Shown: positions 26,701-35,844, counted from the first letter of the stretch. The stretch: DNA of 64,000 bases from Anabaena cylindrica PCC 7122 (GCF_000317695.1 NC_019771.1:4082001-4146000); one strand, 5' to 3'. The notes: a model not told the origin generated them from the sequence alone. A program made the numbers and translations.

Positions 26701-28033
26701 ATTAATCAAACTAAAAAAAGAAACAAAAACGGCTCAAAAGAAACTTGATAAATCACAAATTAAGCTAAATGAACTAGAACAGCAATTGCAACTCCAGATA
26801 CCAGAGTCTTTAATTATAGAGCGAAATTGGTGGCAAATAACATGGCAAGAAATACCTGCTCAATTCAAGGTTAAAAATACCGAAAGTGACTTATTCAATC
26901 TAGAATTTTTAAACTTAGTCAAAGACAAGTTTGATATTTGGCAACAACAATTGCAAAATGAAGAAAATTATCTGCAAAGATATCAAAATTTTGTTCAAGA
27001 TTGGATTAATAAACTACGTCAACCATCAGAACGCGATAGTAACGATTTGAGACGAATTTATTTAGACAATGCTAACGTCGTTGGTATCACTTGTGTTCAA
27101 GCTGCAAATTATAATTTTTCTGAAGAATTTCAATCTTTTGATGTTGTTATTATTGATGAAGTTAGTAAATGCACTCCCCCAGAGTTATTAATTCCCGCTT
27201 TAAAAGGTAAAAAATTAGTCATGGTGGGAGATCATCGACAATTACCACCTATGCTTGATACTAGCACCGTTGAAGAAGTTGCTCAAAAAATTGGCAATAC
27301 TAGAGAAGAATTACAATTTTTAGAAGAATCATTATTTAAAAGTCAGTTTGAAACTGCTGATAATAGCATCAAACAAATGTTAAATACCCAATATCGAATG
27401 CACCCCAATATCATGGGAGCAATAAATCAATTTTATGATGGTAAATTAGAATGTGGTATTTTAGAACCTGACAGCAAACGCGCTCATCATTTAGCAGGGG
27501 AGATAATTAAACCAGAACATCATCTGATTTGGGTGAAAATGCCTAGAGAACAGGAATTTCAAGAAGAACGTTTGGGAACTTCGTTTTTTAATATCCGAGA
27601 AATTGATGTCATAGAAAATATCTGTCATCAATTTGAAAATGTATGGAGTTCTAAAGTTGCTAATGGTGAACCCAAAAAAGAAATAGCCGTAATTACATTT
27701 TATGGTTCTCAACTGCGAAAAATTGATGAACGTTTACAATCTGAAATTTTCCCTTCACTGCAAATTAGAACAGGTACAGTTGACAGATTTCAAGGAATGG
27801 AAAGACCAGTTGTAATTGTGAGTATGGTGCGTAATAATCATCAAGGAGATGTGGGATTTGCTAAAAAACCAGAACGGGTAAATGTGGCATTTTCCCGCGC
27901 TCAAGAATTATTGGTAATTGTTGGTTGTCACGATTTATTTACCAGTAAACCAGGGACAGTTGGTGGAATGTATTCAGAAGTGGCAAATATTGTCAGTCGT
28001 CATGGAGGTTTTATTGATGTTTCTTGCTTCTGA
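23717..28033 (+). CDS. Giant SF1 (UPF1/DNA2-like) helicase with coiled-coil insert
   Basis: The 1438-residue protein has an N-terminal domain of unknown fold (1-360), then an SF1B-type ATPase split by a very large insert. Walker A is GPPGTGKT at 386-393, followed by motif Ia TLITSQANLAVDNAL. Residues about 440-1120 are mostly charged, Gln/Lys/Glu-rich helical coiled coil. The engine resumes with Walker B VVIIDEVSK (Asp1147-Glu1148), motif III MVGDHRQLPPMLD, motif IV NTQYRMHP, motif V TVDRFQGMERPVVIVSMVR and motif VI with Arg1387 in RVNVAFSRAQE. All motifs look intact, so it should be an active nucleic-acid translocase. The ATG at 23,717 follows AGGAG. It overlaps the next gene by 17 bases. 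Confidence 0.9.
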   Translation: MPTLPNNQKSETWGYTLLNSTIDSLIRNFEGQSTVELYPEFRERRERAHELIFECVGKKSCLFYIRRQGSGKDPGEEIWDLTIATDESEFELPKRLKELRKTLGFRAAVQKNGTGGLKILSAYLLQPSRGQGDGYALPLRLQLVPNHHHPSAIPPKVLAQIATMPVCGHHVPTEEQLQAWKAFLKVEERIAKARQFCVVFVNYKYSNNKKQIAFEINLNSATLDGSEENYLDVENFWERVKQAKNQDIKFSDTVPSERNRRSSRQLGTIEKIDQKYNIIHIRLERDLVEYIAAGNYQLPGTGYLFFDAAGDIKQIERKEKALEQLRQGRTQNPYLGNFLFDASQARSIKKTVKIKSQDLLLSAANPGQKASVEKVLAADDLVLIQGPPGTGKTTVIAEICYQVALRGGRTLITSQANLAVDNALSRLVHNPVIRAVRKGRAEKVGEEGQPFLEDQVIGRWLENTATDCENNLAQRQENIKIFTQLLASSTRFKAYLESEEEFNHKQNESKLEKENLKEICQIQEIAYQESLVNQNKIESLKIGLKNLLKNVPVNWDSAEVKDFLPCLQPYTKNIHQVESFRENVCQAIKYVDELGFVRPARGAFGLAAWLSETVATEIDELKKIFSYADDVIVTMSELTTLVQAFKKDSTYLHQLQTEYQQFLNKDKSLQPTIQLWENRKREIDYIIEAVIEWKSTAYNNLYQVVKNCQQSDLPLTDNMIDLPLGLLMFANNLKLPLVPKNYKISLPDWKLLTKAISYEIQGNFTDRRGKQHSFSYFLQENFSQIPLVLSKSDRTQWQVTYQELNDYQLLTSKQRKSLVENTQSFLTKLQRTYGAAYELDNIHSTLTQITQELLDIILANSRQCVAKVKTEAEQQLNILQKQQNQLNELPNNGITQEQIFATQSQVEKASQDANLQLARVVNMLEELNKKPNIPAKLRNLTEKYLAKQSNIWEQHQEFSKQIKICESNIVKLEPLISSLEPIAILEMIQDSLHEELIKLKKETKTAQKKLDKSQIKLNELEQQLQLQIPESLIIERNWWQITWQEIPAQFKVKNTESDLFNLEFLNLVKDKFDIWQQQLQNEENYLQRYQNFVQDWINKLRQPSERDSNDLRRIYLDNANVVGITCVQAANYNFSEEFQSFDVVIIDEVSKCTPPELLIPALKGKKLVMVGDHRQLPPMLDTSTVEEVAQKIGNTREELQFLEESLFKSQFETADNSIKQMLNTQYRMHPNIMGAINQFYDGKLECGILEPDSKRAHHLAGEIIKPEHHLIWVKMPREQEFQEERLGTSFFNIREIDVIENICHQFENVWSSKVANGEPKKEIAVITFYGSQLRKIDERLQSEIFPSLQIRTGTVDRFQGMERPVVIVSMVRNNHQGDVGFAKKPERVNVAFSRAQELLVIVGCHDLFTSKPGTVGGMYSEVANIVSRHGGFIDVSCF

Positions 28034-29864
28034 TGCTAAACCTATTGATGACAATCTTAAAAATTTAGTAGATAAAATTGAAGCGCAAAGTGCTGGTTTA
28101 TCAGTTTTAGCAGCGCGTCAATTACGCTATAGTCTGCGGCAAAATACTGTAGAATTAACCATCAAAGAACCACGTCAATTTAATGTACTTGAAGAATTTA
28201 TTATCCGCGCTGGTATTGAGTTTGAACCTGCACCAACAGCGGACGAATTAGCATCTATACTTGGTCTTGATGCTGTATTTGTAAAAAGTACAATTTCTAC
28301 TCTTCAGTCATTACAAACTTTAGCCGTAACATCACCAATTACAGTTACTACAGAAGGGCGTTTATTTTATGAAAAAGGAACTGTTCCTCAACCACCATAT
28401 TCTGTACAAATTTATGCCGTCACTGATTTTTTAGGTGGTAATATTTCCTTTCAATCTGAATCTTTAAGTGATGTCACTACAAAATTACCTGATTTAGCAA
28501 CTTTTGTAAATATTGAAAATAAAATCAACAATATTTCTTCTTTAACACTAGAAACAATACAGCAAATTCTTCAAGATTCAGATTTGGCGTTTCATGTACC
28601 AGAAGAAGGTAAAATAGTTACTGCTTTTAAGGTGATACCACCAACTCAAATTTTTTGGAAGACTGTATCATTATTTGTTATTTTTGATGCTTTAGAAGAT
28701 AAATTGAGTATTCAACTCAGAAAAGGAAAGCAAATTTTAGAAGCGGCATCAAATTGGCTAGAATCACTACTAAATCAAGGTAAAATATCTTTACAAACAT
28801 TATGTGAAGTATCAGACCAAACCATCAATTTTGAGCGTCAAGCAATTCTGAAGCAGAAAAATGAAGAAATAGAATCTAGATTAGAAAAGATTCGTCAGCA
28901 GGTGTTAGAAACTGTGCAGGAAGCAGGTACAGCAGTGCAGTTGCGCGATGGAGAAATTAATCAAGCTTTTTTAGAAGTTTTGAATTCTGCAAAAAATCAA
29001 ATTCTCTTTTATTATCCTTTGATAAGTCAGGCTGTTGTCGATGATAAGTTTTTAACGCTGCTTCAAAAATTAGTTAATGGTGGTGTTGGGATTTTAATCG
29101 GTTATGGAATTGCACAACCAGAAGAAGATGAAGAAAGGCAAATACCACCCGAAGTTAAAGCAAAATTACAATCAATAAAAACACTTGAAGGTTTACCCGG
29201 TGTACAAATTTTTTGGTCAGAAAATTCTCATATAAAAGAAGTCATAGTTGATCAGCAAATTCATCTTTGTGGTTGTTATAATCAGCTTTTTTATCGTGGT
29301 GGCTATTTACCCACAGGTGAGTCAGTTTATAAAGTCACAATTCCTGAACTTGTTCAAGAAGCATATCAATTTTTTGCCAATCGCTGTCAAAATCATGCCC
29401 AAAAATTATGGGTGATTGCTGTTCAAAACTACAATTCTCAATTGGCTGTAGAGTCTCTGTGTATTTGGGGTGCTATGGGTATGGAAGAAATAGCAATCAA
29501 AGAGATAGAAGCAAATAACTGGTTGGAACTTGTACCGATTTGGTTAAATGTGGTAATTCAGAGACTAAGGGCAAAAATTTTACCCGCTGGTTTACAAACT
29601 GCATTGGTGTTGTTAAATAAGTTTTCTGGTGAAGAAATATTTATTGATTTATTGGTTCAGGGATGGCGTAGAGTGATTAGTAATATTGCTAGTCAAAATC
29701 CTCAAACTGCTGTAGACTTATTTAGCAATGGTGTATGGGAACAGTTTTTGCGTCTCCAAATAGTTCAACCAACAGAGTCGCTAGATACCTTTATATTGTC
29801 CCAAAATGAAACTCAAAAGCCTGTGAAGAAGAAAATTGCTAAAAAGAAGTTGGAACAGGGTTAA
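28017..29864 (+). CDS. PLD-like (HKD motif) protein coupled to the helicase
   Basis: The 616-residue protein carries one phospholipase-D-type signature HxKxxxxD: His405, Lys407 and Asp412 in NSHIKEVIVDQQ. It sits in a region with the PLD-like strand AFLEVLNSAKNQILFYYPLIS and NGGVGILIGYGI. Residues 1-310 are predicted alpha/beta with a winged-helix-like start (ELASILGLDAVFVKSTISTLQSL); the C-terminus is helical and lysine-rich (KPVKKKIAKKK). PLD-fold proteins with one HKD usually work as dimers and many are nucleases. The start ATG at 28,017 lies within the helicase gene, with GGAGG 8 bases upstream, so translation is coupled. No family name is claimed. Confidence 0.82.
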   Translation: MFLASDAKPIDDNLKNLVDKIEAQSAGLSVLAARQLRYSLRQNTVELTIKEPRQFNVLEEFIIRAGIEFEPAPTADELASILGLDAVFVKSTISTLQSLQTLAVTSPITVTTEGRLFYEKGTVPQPPYSVQIYAVTDFLGGNISFQSESLSDVTTKLPDLATFVNIENKINNISSLTLETIQQILQDSDLAFHVPEEGKIVTAFKVIPPTQIFWKTVSLFVIFDALEDKLSIQLRKGKQILEAASNWLESLLNQGKISLQTLCEVSDQTINFERQAILKQKNEEIESRLEKIRQQVLETVQEAGTAVQLRDGEINQAFLEVLNSAKNQILFYYPLISQAVVDDKFLTLLQKLVNGGVGILIGYGIAQPEEDEERQIPPEVKAKLQSIKTLEGLPGVQIFWSENSHIKEVIVDQQIHLCGCYNQLFYRGGYLPTGESVYKVTIPELVQEAYQFFANRCQNHAQKLWVIAVQNYNSQLAVESLCIWGAMGMEEIAIKEIEANNWLELVPIWLNVVIQRLRAKILPAGLQTALVLLNKFSGEEIFIDLLVQGWRRVISNIASQNPQTAVDLFSNGVWEQFLRLQIVQPTESLDTFILSQNETQKPVKKKIAKKKLEQG

Positions 29865-30556
29865 TTCTGCGGTTTGTAGCACTTGATAACTCTACCAGCA
29901 CCGCGCAATTGTTTATAATAAGCCTGACTAACTTGATCTCCTTGTTCCGAAAGTTGATCAATACCAATGCCATTGCGTCCTTGTTCTTTTCCTGAACTAT
30001 GAATATAGCAACTATCACCCAAATACAAACCTACATGAGTTGCTTTTTGGGGAGTTCCAAAAAATATTAAATCTCCTGGCTGTAATTCAATAAAATCAAT
30101 TGGTTGAGTAAAATCTTCTTGCTGATAAGCATCTCTCGGTAGCCAAACACCTACGGATTTAAATGCTGCTTGCATTAAACCAGAACAGTCATAATTGGGT
30201 GCAACTGTACCACCCCAAAGGTAATAATTATCTTCTTGTTTTGCTGCTTGAGTAAAAGCGATAACTGCGGGTATGTGTTGTTGAATTTCTGCGGCTGAGA
30301 TGAATTGGGGTTGATATACTGCTTTTGTTGGTTTGAGAAACTGCAAATCTTGAACAGATAACCATCCGGGATAGTCGTCTTCACATAAACAAACTGCAAC
30401 TGCTGTATCTTGATGATTTGATGTTACTCGTAAATATCTTCCTGTTGCGGCTTGGGTTGCCAAGCGGTTGCATTCAGGAGAATCGTATAGATTTAGGTCA
30501 ATGTTACAGTAATATTCTTTTGTTGGAGAATGGGGAATTAGTAAGTTTAAAGACAT
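29861..30556 (-). CDS. NlpC/P60 (C40) cell-wall endopeptidase with SH3b domains
   Basis: The 231-residue protein has an N-terminal bacterial SH3-like region (YYCNIDLNLYDSPECNRLATQ.., GWLSVQDL) and a C-terminal NlpC/P60 cysteine peptidase domain. Catalytic Cys is in APNYDCSGLMQ, the His in KATHVGLYLGDSCYIH. It resembles the structurally known Anabaena/Nostoc gamma-D-glutamyl-L-diamino acid endopeptidases, which cut peptidoglycan stem peptides in recycling. No signal peptide is visible, consistent with those homologues. Its stop overlaps the stop of the convergent PLD-like gene by 4 bases. The 81-base tandem repeat lies just upstream of its start. Confidence 0.92.
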   Translation of the reverse strand: MSLNLLIPHSPTKEYYCNIDLNLYDSPECNRLATQAATGRYLRVTSNHQDTAVAVCLCEDDYPGWLSVQDLQFLKPTKAVYQPQFISAAEIQQHIPAVIAFTQAAKQEDNYYLWGGTVAPNYDCSGLMQAAFKSVGVWLPRDAYQQEDFTQPIDFIELQPGDLIFFGTPQKATHVGLYLGDSCYIHSSGKEQGRNGIGIDQLSEQGDQVSQAYYKQLRGAGRVIKCYKPQN

Positions 30557-30588
30557 AGGTAAATATGATTTAGATAAAAAACAATATT

Positions 30589-30750
30589 GTCTGAATCAGG
30601 ATGCTCAGGATTTAAGGATTTTCAGGATGATATAATCAGCATTCTGTTTAATTCCTCAATCTTTATTTTGTCTGAATCAAGATTTCCAGGATTTAAGGAT
30701 TTTCAGGATAATGCAATCAGCATTCTGTTTAATTCCTCAATCTTCATTTT
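30589..30750. repeat. Two tandem copies of an 81-bp unit
   Basis: Positions 30,589-30,669 and 30,670-30,750 are near-identical copies (GTCTGAATCA..., AGGATTTAAGGATTTTCAGG, CAGCATTCTGTTTAATTCCT). The right copy reaches into the 3' end of the ISL3 transposase frame, and its TGA supplies the stop. It marks the truncated edge of the insertion sequence. Confidence 0.85.
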
Positions 30751-31639
30751 TTATTAAGCTATATTTGCTTTTATTTAATCCTGCTAATATTCGGTCTTGC
30801 TCTGATTTATTGTCTAAAGACATGGCGGCTTTTTTTTCAGATTTACGCATAGCATCTAATTCATCATTTACTTGTTTCATTACATGAAATCTATCAGCAG
30901 TTATATTTGCATTTGGCATTAATTCTTCTACTAAACTTTTATAAGGAGACCAAAGATCGATACTCACTTCAACTATTTGCTCAAGTACCTGAGATCCCCA
31001 TTTGACAACAACTTCACGTATTTCTTCTATTCTTCTTGACTTCACCAATTCAATTGGTTTACGAGTATCTAAATCTACTAGTACTGCCAAATAATTTCCT
31101 TGACCTTTCACCAAAGCAATTTCATCTATGCCTAACCTTTTTACCTGACTTAAATTAATATTTAATATTTGTGATACTTGTGCTTTTAACATTGATTCAA
31201 CTTCTTCATCGCTCAAGTCATTTCTTTCGGCAACACTATGAATATTACTATCTAATACTTGTGCAACTATATCTATGGCTAATCTTTTAGTATATCCTTT
31301 ACTTTTATCTACAAAACTTAGCTTTTCACTAAGCGCAAAGTGCGGTCTTGGGGTCTCCCCAAGAGGAGCAACTTTGCAAGAGAAGACTTTTTTGCACTTG
31401 TTACATTTGAATTGACGGCGATTGATTTTTAACAATACTAGTTTTTCACTCCAAGATAAATCATGAATCATTCGCCAATGATTTTGATGTATACTATGGG
31501 TGGTTTTTCCACAATCTGGACAAGTAGAATCTTTGACAGCCTTCTCTATTGTTATAATTATTTCCGCCCCAACAAGTTCTTGAAAATCTAACACTTTCAT
31601 ATCTGGGAGATTGAGAATTTGATCTACGCTAAATTTCAT
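30737..31639 (-). pseudogene. ISL3-family transposase, C-terminally truncated
   Basis: The 300-residue frame has the ISL3 layout. An N-terminal zinc finger has STCPDCGKTTHS and the second pair FKCNKCKKVF. A helix-turn-helix region covers about 100-150. The first part of the DDE domain has its first Asp in KRLGIDEIALVKG and second Asp in EVSIDLWSPYKSLVEELMP, followed by ITADRFHVMKQVNDEL. Full ISL3 transposases have about 400 residues, and the part carrying the catalytic Glu is missing. The frame ends inside the 81-base tandem repeat instead. It is therefore probably inactive. Its upstream terminal repeat is still recognisable at about 31,802-31,815. Confidence 0.82.
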
Positions 31640-31815
31640 AATTATCCCTAAAAAATTTGTTTTTAATAATTATGATTATAATGATATGCTTATTCCCATA
31701 TGTTTAAAACTTCGTAAACCTTTACATAGATAGACTTTTCAGCTTTTATAATTTAATTTTATCGGCATTAAATTTTAGTGATTTTATTTTTCACCATAAA
31801 AAGGACGCAAGAGCC
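30737..31815 (-). mobile_element. Partial ISL3-family insertion sequence
   Basis: The transposase-side terminus is seen at 31,815, where the minus strand begins GGCTCTTGCGTCCTTTTTAT, a plausible ISL3 terminal inverted repeat. No matching GGCTCTTGCGTCC end was found on the other side, where the element runs into the 81-base tandem repeat. About 1.08 kb of an expected 1.3-1.5 kb remains. The element ends 27 bases before the start codon of the next Uma2 gene, so it could affect that gene's promoter. Confidence 0.65.
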
Positions 31816-31842
31816 GAAATTCTATCTTTAGGATTGTCAAGA

Positions 31843-32631
31843 ATGTATCAAACAGATCCGCCACTTTCCCCTAAAGAAACATTACCTACAATGTATGATC
31901 TTCCTAGCGAAGACCCGGAGGAACCAGGCTTGCCAGATGAATTTCATTTGTTGCAACCACAATTATTAGCAGAAACATTCCGTCCACCAAATTATCCCAC
32001 TCAAGAAATATTTACAGGCAGTGATCTGAATCTTTACTATGATTTGCGTCATCCTTCATGGTATAAACGCCCAGATTGGTTTGGAGTTTTAGGTGTACCA
32101 TATCTGTACGAAAATAGAGATTTAAGATTAAGTTATGTAGTGTGGCAAGAAGGAGTAAACCCTCATATTATAGTTGAATTACTCTCACCTGGAACAGAAA
32201 AAGAAGACTTAGGGCAAGCATTAAGGAATGTTGAAAAACCTCCTGGTAAATGGGAAGTTTATGAACAAAATTTAAGAATACCCTATTACGCCATTTTTGA
32301 CCGTTATAAATCTGAATTTAGAATGTTTCAGTTAAAAGGCGCTCGTTATGCTGAAATAAATTTATCAGATGATCGGGTTTGGATTTCAGAAATAGAATTA
32401 GGTTTAGGGGTGTGGCAAGGCACTTATAAAAATGTGGAAATGCCTTGGTTACGTTGGTATGATCAAGACGGTAATTGGATTTTAACCAGTACAGAAAGAG
32501 AAAGACAAAAAGCTGAACAGGAAAGGCAGAAAGCTGAACAAGAAAGGCAGAAAGCTGAACAAGAAAGGCAGAAAACAGAAAGATTAATTGCCCAACTGCG
32601 ATCGCTTGGTGTTGAACCTGATTTAGATTAG
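31843..32631 (+). CDS. Uma2 family (DUF820) endonuclease-like protein with heptad tail
   Basis: The protein has 262 residues from the ATG; a TTG three codons earlier is in frame but less likely. The Uma2 domain (about 40-220) shows NLYYDLRHPSWYKRPDWFGV, YVVWQEGVNPHIIVELLSPG (acidic residue of the PD-(D/E)XK-like core) and RIPYYAIFD. The C-terminal tail is four copies of the heptad ERQKAEQ, coded by 21-base tandem repeats, then a terminal helix IAQLRSLGVEP. It should form a coiled coil. Function is unknown. The gene starts 28 bases after the end of the partial ISL3 element and is convergent with the RND pump gene. Confidence 0.87.
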   Translation: MYQTDPPLSPKETLPTMYDLPSEDPEEPGLPDEFHLLQPQLLAETFRPPNYPTQEIFTGSDLNLYYDLRHPSWYKRPDWFGVLGVPYLYENRDLRLSYVVWQEGVNPHIIVELLSPGTEKEDLGQALRNVEKPPGKWEVYEQNLRIPYYAIFDRYKSEFRMFQLKGARYAEINLSDDRVWISEIELGLGVWQGTYKNVEMPWLRWYDQDGNWILTSTERERQKAEQERQKAEQERQKAEQERQKTERLIAQLRSLGVEPDLD

Positions 32632-32651
32632 ATATAATCTCTTGTTCTCTA

Positions 32652-32674
32652 ATTCCCAGTCTATGACTGGGAAT
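32652..32674. terminator. Stem-loop between convergent genes
   Basis: ATTCCCAGTC and its exact complement form a 10-base stem with a TAT loop, between the Uma2 stop (32,631) and the RND permease stop (32,680). Position suggests a shared terminator, but there is no T-run on either side. Confidence 0.45.
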
Positions 32675-32679
32675 GAATG

Positions 32680-35600
32680 CTATCTTGATGCAACCTTCCC
32701 ATCTTCATGTACTTCTAAAAGCGGATACTTATGAACAGGTTGCAAACGCTGGCGAATTGTCCCAATAATGATATACAAAATTGGCACAATAAACAAACTT
32801 AAAAAAGTCGCAACAAACATACCTCCAAATACAGCAGTACCCAAAGATTGACGACTTGCTGAACCTGCACCTGTGGCAGTTACGAGGGGAAAAATCCCCA
32901 GCAGAGTCGCAAAAGAAGTCATCAGGATTGGACGCAAACGACCTTGTGCTGCTTCTACTGCTGCTTTCGTAATTGATAAACCTTGATGTTCTCGCAACTG
33001 GTTAGCAAATTCAACAATCAAAATCGAGTTTTTACTTGCTAAACCAATTAACATAACTAACCCTACTTGGCAAAATACATCATTACTTAAACCCCGTAGT
33101 GATTGTGATGCTAAAGCTCCCATAATAGCTAGAGGAACTGCAAGCAGAATAATCAAAGGATCTACATAGTTTTCATACTGAGCAGCTAATACTAAAAAGA
33201 CGAAAAGTAAGCCCAAACCAAAAATGATTGGTGCTTGTCCACCAGATTCTTTTTCCTCTGCAACAATACCCGACCATTCATATCCCATATTCGTGGGTAA
33301 AATCTCCTTTGCTAGTTGTTCCATAGCTTTAGTTGCTTGTCCAGAACTAAAACCAGGAGCCGGAGAACCGTTAATTTCAATTGAGCGAAATAAGTTGTAG
33401 TGATTGATGGTTTGAGCTCCAGTTGTAGGAGTCAATTTGACTAAATTACTGAGAGGAATCATTTGATCATTATCAGAACGCACATATAATGAATTGATAT
33501 CATTTGGATTTGACCGAAACTGAGCATCTGCTTGGATATATACCCGATATGTGCGAGATAGAAAATTAAAGTCGTTGACATATCTTGAACCCAAGTAACT
33601 TTGTAGGGTTGTGAAGATATCTTCAATGGAAACTTGCATAGATTTAGCTTTATTCCGGTCAACCTCAATTAAAATTTGGGGTGTATTGGCTTTAAATGTG
33701 CTAAATACAGCTTGCAATCCTGGAGTCTGATTACCGCGCATCATAAACTGACCGACGGTTTCCAGTAGAGAATTTAAGGTGTTAGTGCCAGATATGTCTT
33801 GTAACTGAAACTGAAAACCGCTAAAACTACCTAAACCACGAATTGCGGGAGGATTAACTGGAAAAACGCTGGCTTCGGTAATTCCTGAGAATGTTTGTGC
33901 TAATTGACCAATTAGGGCTTGTACTGTTTGATTTGGTTTGGTGCGTTCGTCCCAGGATTTGAGAGTAGAGAAAATTACGCCGCTGTTAGCAGTATTCCCA
34001 CTAAAACTAAAGCCACCAATGGCAAAAGTACCTGTAATTTCTGGCAATTTCAGGATTTCGGCTTCTACCTTACTCATGACGTTGCTGGTGTATTCAAGTG
34101 AAGAACCTTCTGGCCCTTGAATGATGGTGATGAAATAACCTTGGTCTTCGTCGGGTAGAAATGATGATGGTACGGTCATGTAAAGCCAAGCCGTAACACC
34201 CAATAAACCAATAAATGCGATCGCTACTATCCCTTTTATTTTTGCCAAAAACCTTAAAGAGCGCTCATATCCACGACGCGCGGCTTCTAAAAACCCGTTA
34301 AATAAACCAAATATCCAACCTAAAATTCCTCCAGGTACTGGTCTTTGACGTAACAACAAAGCCGAAAGAGACGGTGTGAGTGTCAGGGCTAAAAATGTAG
34401 AAATGACCGTAGAAAAGGCAATTGTGAGTGCAAATTGTTTGTAAATTTCTCCAGTCGATCCAGGGAAAAAGGCTACTGGGACAAACACGGCCATTAATAC
34501 CAGAGAAGTAGCAATTACAGCCCCAAATAGGTCTTGCATCGACGTGGAAGCCGCTTTTCGGGATGACATTCCTTCTTCTTGAATTAAGCGGGAGGTATTT
34601 TCCACCACGATAATTGCATCATCAACTCCCATACCTGTGGATAGGGTTAAACCAAACATAGTCAAGATGTTGATAGAAAACCCAAAGGCTTTCACGAAGG
34701 CAAAAGTGCCAATTAAGGATAGAGGAATAGTGATGACAGGAATTAAAGTAGTGCGCCAATCTTGTAAGAAGATAAAGATGACGATAGTCACGAGAGCGAT
34801 CGCTTCGAATAAAGTCTTCACCACTTCCGCTAAGGACTCTTCCACAATTGTAGTGGTGTCAAATGCCACTTGATACTTCATCCCCGGTGGAAAGCTTTGA
34901 GACAATCGCACCATTTCCTTTTTCACTAACTTAGCAACGTCCAAAACATTACTCCCCGGTGTCGGAAAAATCCCTATTCCTACACCTTCTTGAGCCTTAA
35001 ATCTCAGAAATGAGCTATAGTTTTGAGCGCCAAGTTCTGCTCTACCTACATCTTTCAACTTGATCAAACTACCATCAGCAGTAGTTTTAATCACTAAATC
35101 GTCAAACTCCTTCGGTTCTGTCAGCCTACTAACTGCCCTCAAGTCAATTTGATACATCTGACCATCTGGTGCTGGCTGCTGTCCAATTTGCCCCGCACCC
35201 ACCTGTAAATTCTGCTCATTGATGGCATCAACAACATCTTGAGTAGTTAAGTTGCGACTAGCAAGTTTATTAGGATCAAGCCACAGACGCATTGCATAGC
35301 GGCGTTCACCAAAAATCCGCGCCTCACTTACACCTTTGATGCGTTTTAGAGCATCTGCTAAATATAAATCAGCGTAATTACTTAAAAAGACAGTATCAAA
35401 TTCTTGATTATCACTATACAAACCCATTGCCAACAGGATATTGTTCGACTGTTTACTGACAGTGACTCCTGTTTGCTTTACAGAATCTGGTAACTGCGGT
35501 TCAGCCAAAGAAACGCGGTTTTGTACCTCAACGGCGGCAATATCTTTATCCCGCGAAGCATCAAATGTGACAGTAATAGTACTGCTGCCATCGTTACTAC

Positions 35601-35844
35601 TGCTTGAAGTCATGTATTTCATGCCTTCGATACCATTAATCTGACGTTCTAAAACAGTTGTAACCGTGCTTTCCACAATTTCTGCACTAGCACCAACGTA
35701 ATTAGAATTGACAATAATCTGCGTCGGACTAATCTCTGGATACTGTGCTGTGGGCAGTGTAGGAATACTAATTGCACCAACCAGTAAAATGATAATAGCG
35801 CAGACACTGGTAAAAACAGGTCGCTTGATAAAGAAATCAACCAT
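32680..35844 (-). CDS. RND multidrug efflux permease (HAE1/AcrB type)
   Basis: The 1054-residue inner-membrane proton-driven exporter works as a trimer with an adaptor and an outer-membrane channel. It starts MVDFFIKRPVFTSVCAIIILLVG, as AcrB-type pumps do. Twelve helices and two large periplasmic loops are implied. The proton-relay aspartates appear as GMGVDDAIIVVEN in helix 4, and the late motif GLASKNSILIVEFANQLRE is intact. The frame extends 33 codons further upstream, but that part is translated intergenic repeat, so the ATG at 35,844 is used. The adaptor gene lies upstream on the same strand, about 100 bases away. No TolC-like gene is in the window. Confidence 0.94.
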   Translation of the reverse strand: MVDFFIKRPVFTSVCAIIILLVGAISIPTLPTAQYPEISPTQIIVNSNYVGASAEIVESTVTTVLERQINGIEGMKYMTSSSSNDGSSTITVTFDASRDKDIAAVEVQNRVSLAEPQLPDSVKQTGVTVSKQSNNILLAMGLYSDNQEFDTVFLSNYADLYLADALKRIKGVSEARIFGERRYAMRLWLDPNKLASRNLTTQDVVDAINEQNLQVGAGQIGQQPAPDGQMYQIDLRAVSRLTEPKEFDDLVIKTTADGSLIKLKDVGRAELGAQNYSSFLRFKAQEGVGIGIFPTPGSNVLDVAKLVKKEMVRLSQSFPPGMKYQVAFDTTTIVEESLAEVVKTLFEAIALVTIVIFIFLQDWRTTLIPVITIPLSLIGTFAFVKAFGFSINILTMFGLTLSTGMGVDDAIIVVENTSRLIQEEGMSSRKAASTSMQDLFGAVIATSLVLMAVFVPVAFFPGSTGEIYKQFALTIAFSTVISTFLALTLTPSLSALLLRQRPVPGGILGWIFGLFNGFLEAARRGYERSLRFLAKIKGIVAIAFIGLLGVTAWLYMTVPSSFLPDEDQGYFITIIQGPEGSSLEYTSNVMSKVEAEILKLPEITGTFAIGGFSFSGNTANSGVIFSTLKSWDERTKPNQTVQALIGQLAQTFSGITEASVFPVNPPAIRGLGSFSGFQFQLQDISGTNTLNSLLETVGQFMMRGNQTPGLQAVFSTFKANTPQILIEVDRNKAKSMQVSIEDIFTTLQSYLGSRYVNDFNFLSRTYRVYIQADAQFRSNPNDINSLYVRSDNDQMIPLSNLVKLTPTTGAQTINHYNLFRSIEINGSPAPGFSSGQATKAMEQLAKEILPTNMGYEWSGIVAEEKESGGQAPIIFGLGLLFVFLVLAAQYENYVDPLIILLAVPLAIMGALASQSLRGLSNDVFCQVGLVMLIGLASKNSILIVEFANQLREHQGLSITKAAVEAAQGRLRPILMTSFATLLGIFPLVTATGAGSASRQSLGTAVFGGMFVATFLSLFIVPILYIIIGTIRQRLQPVHKYPLLEVHEDGKVASR

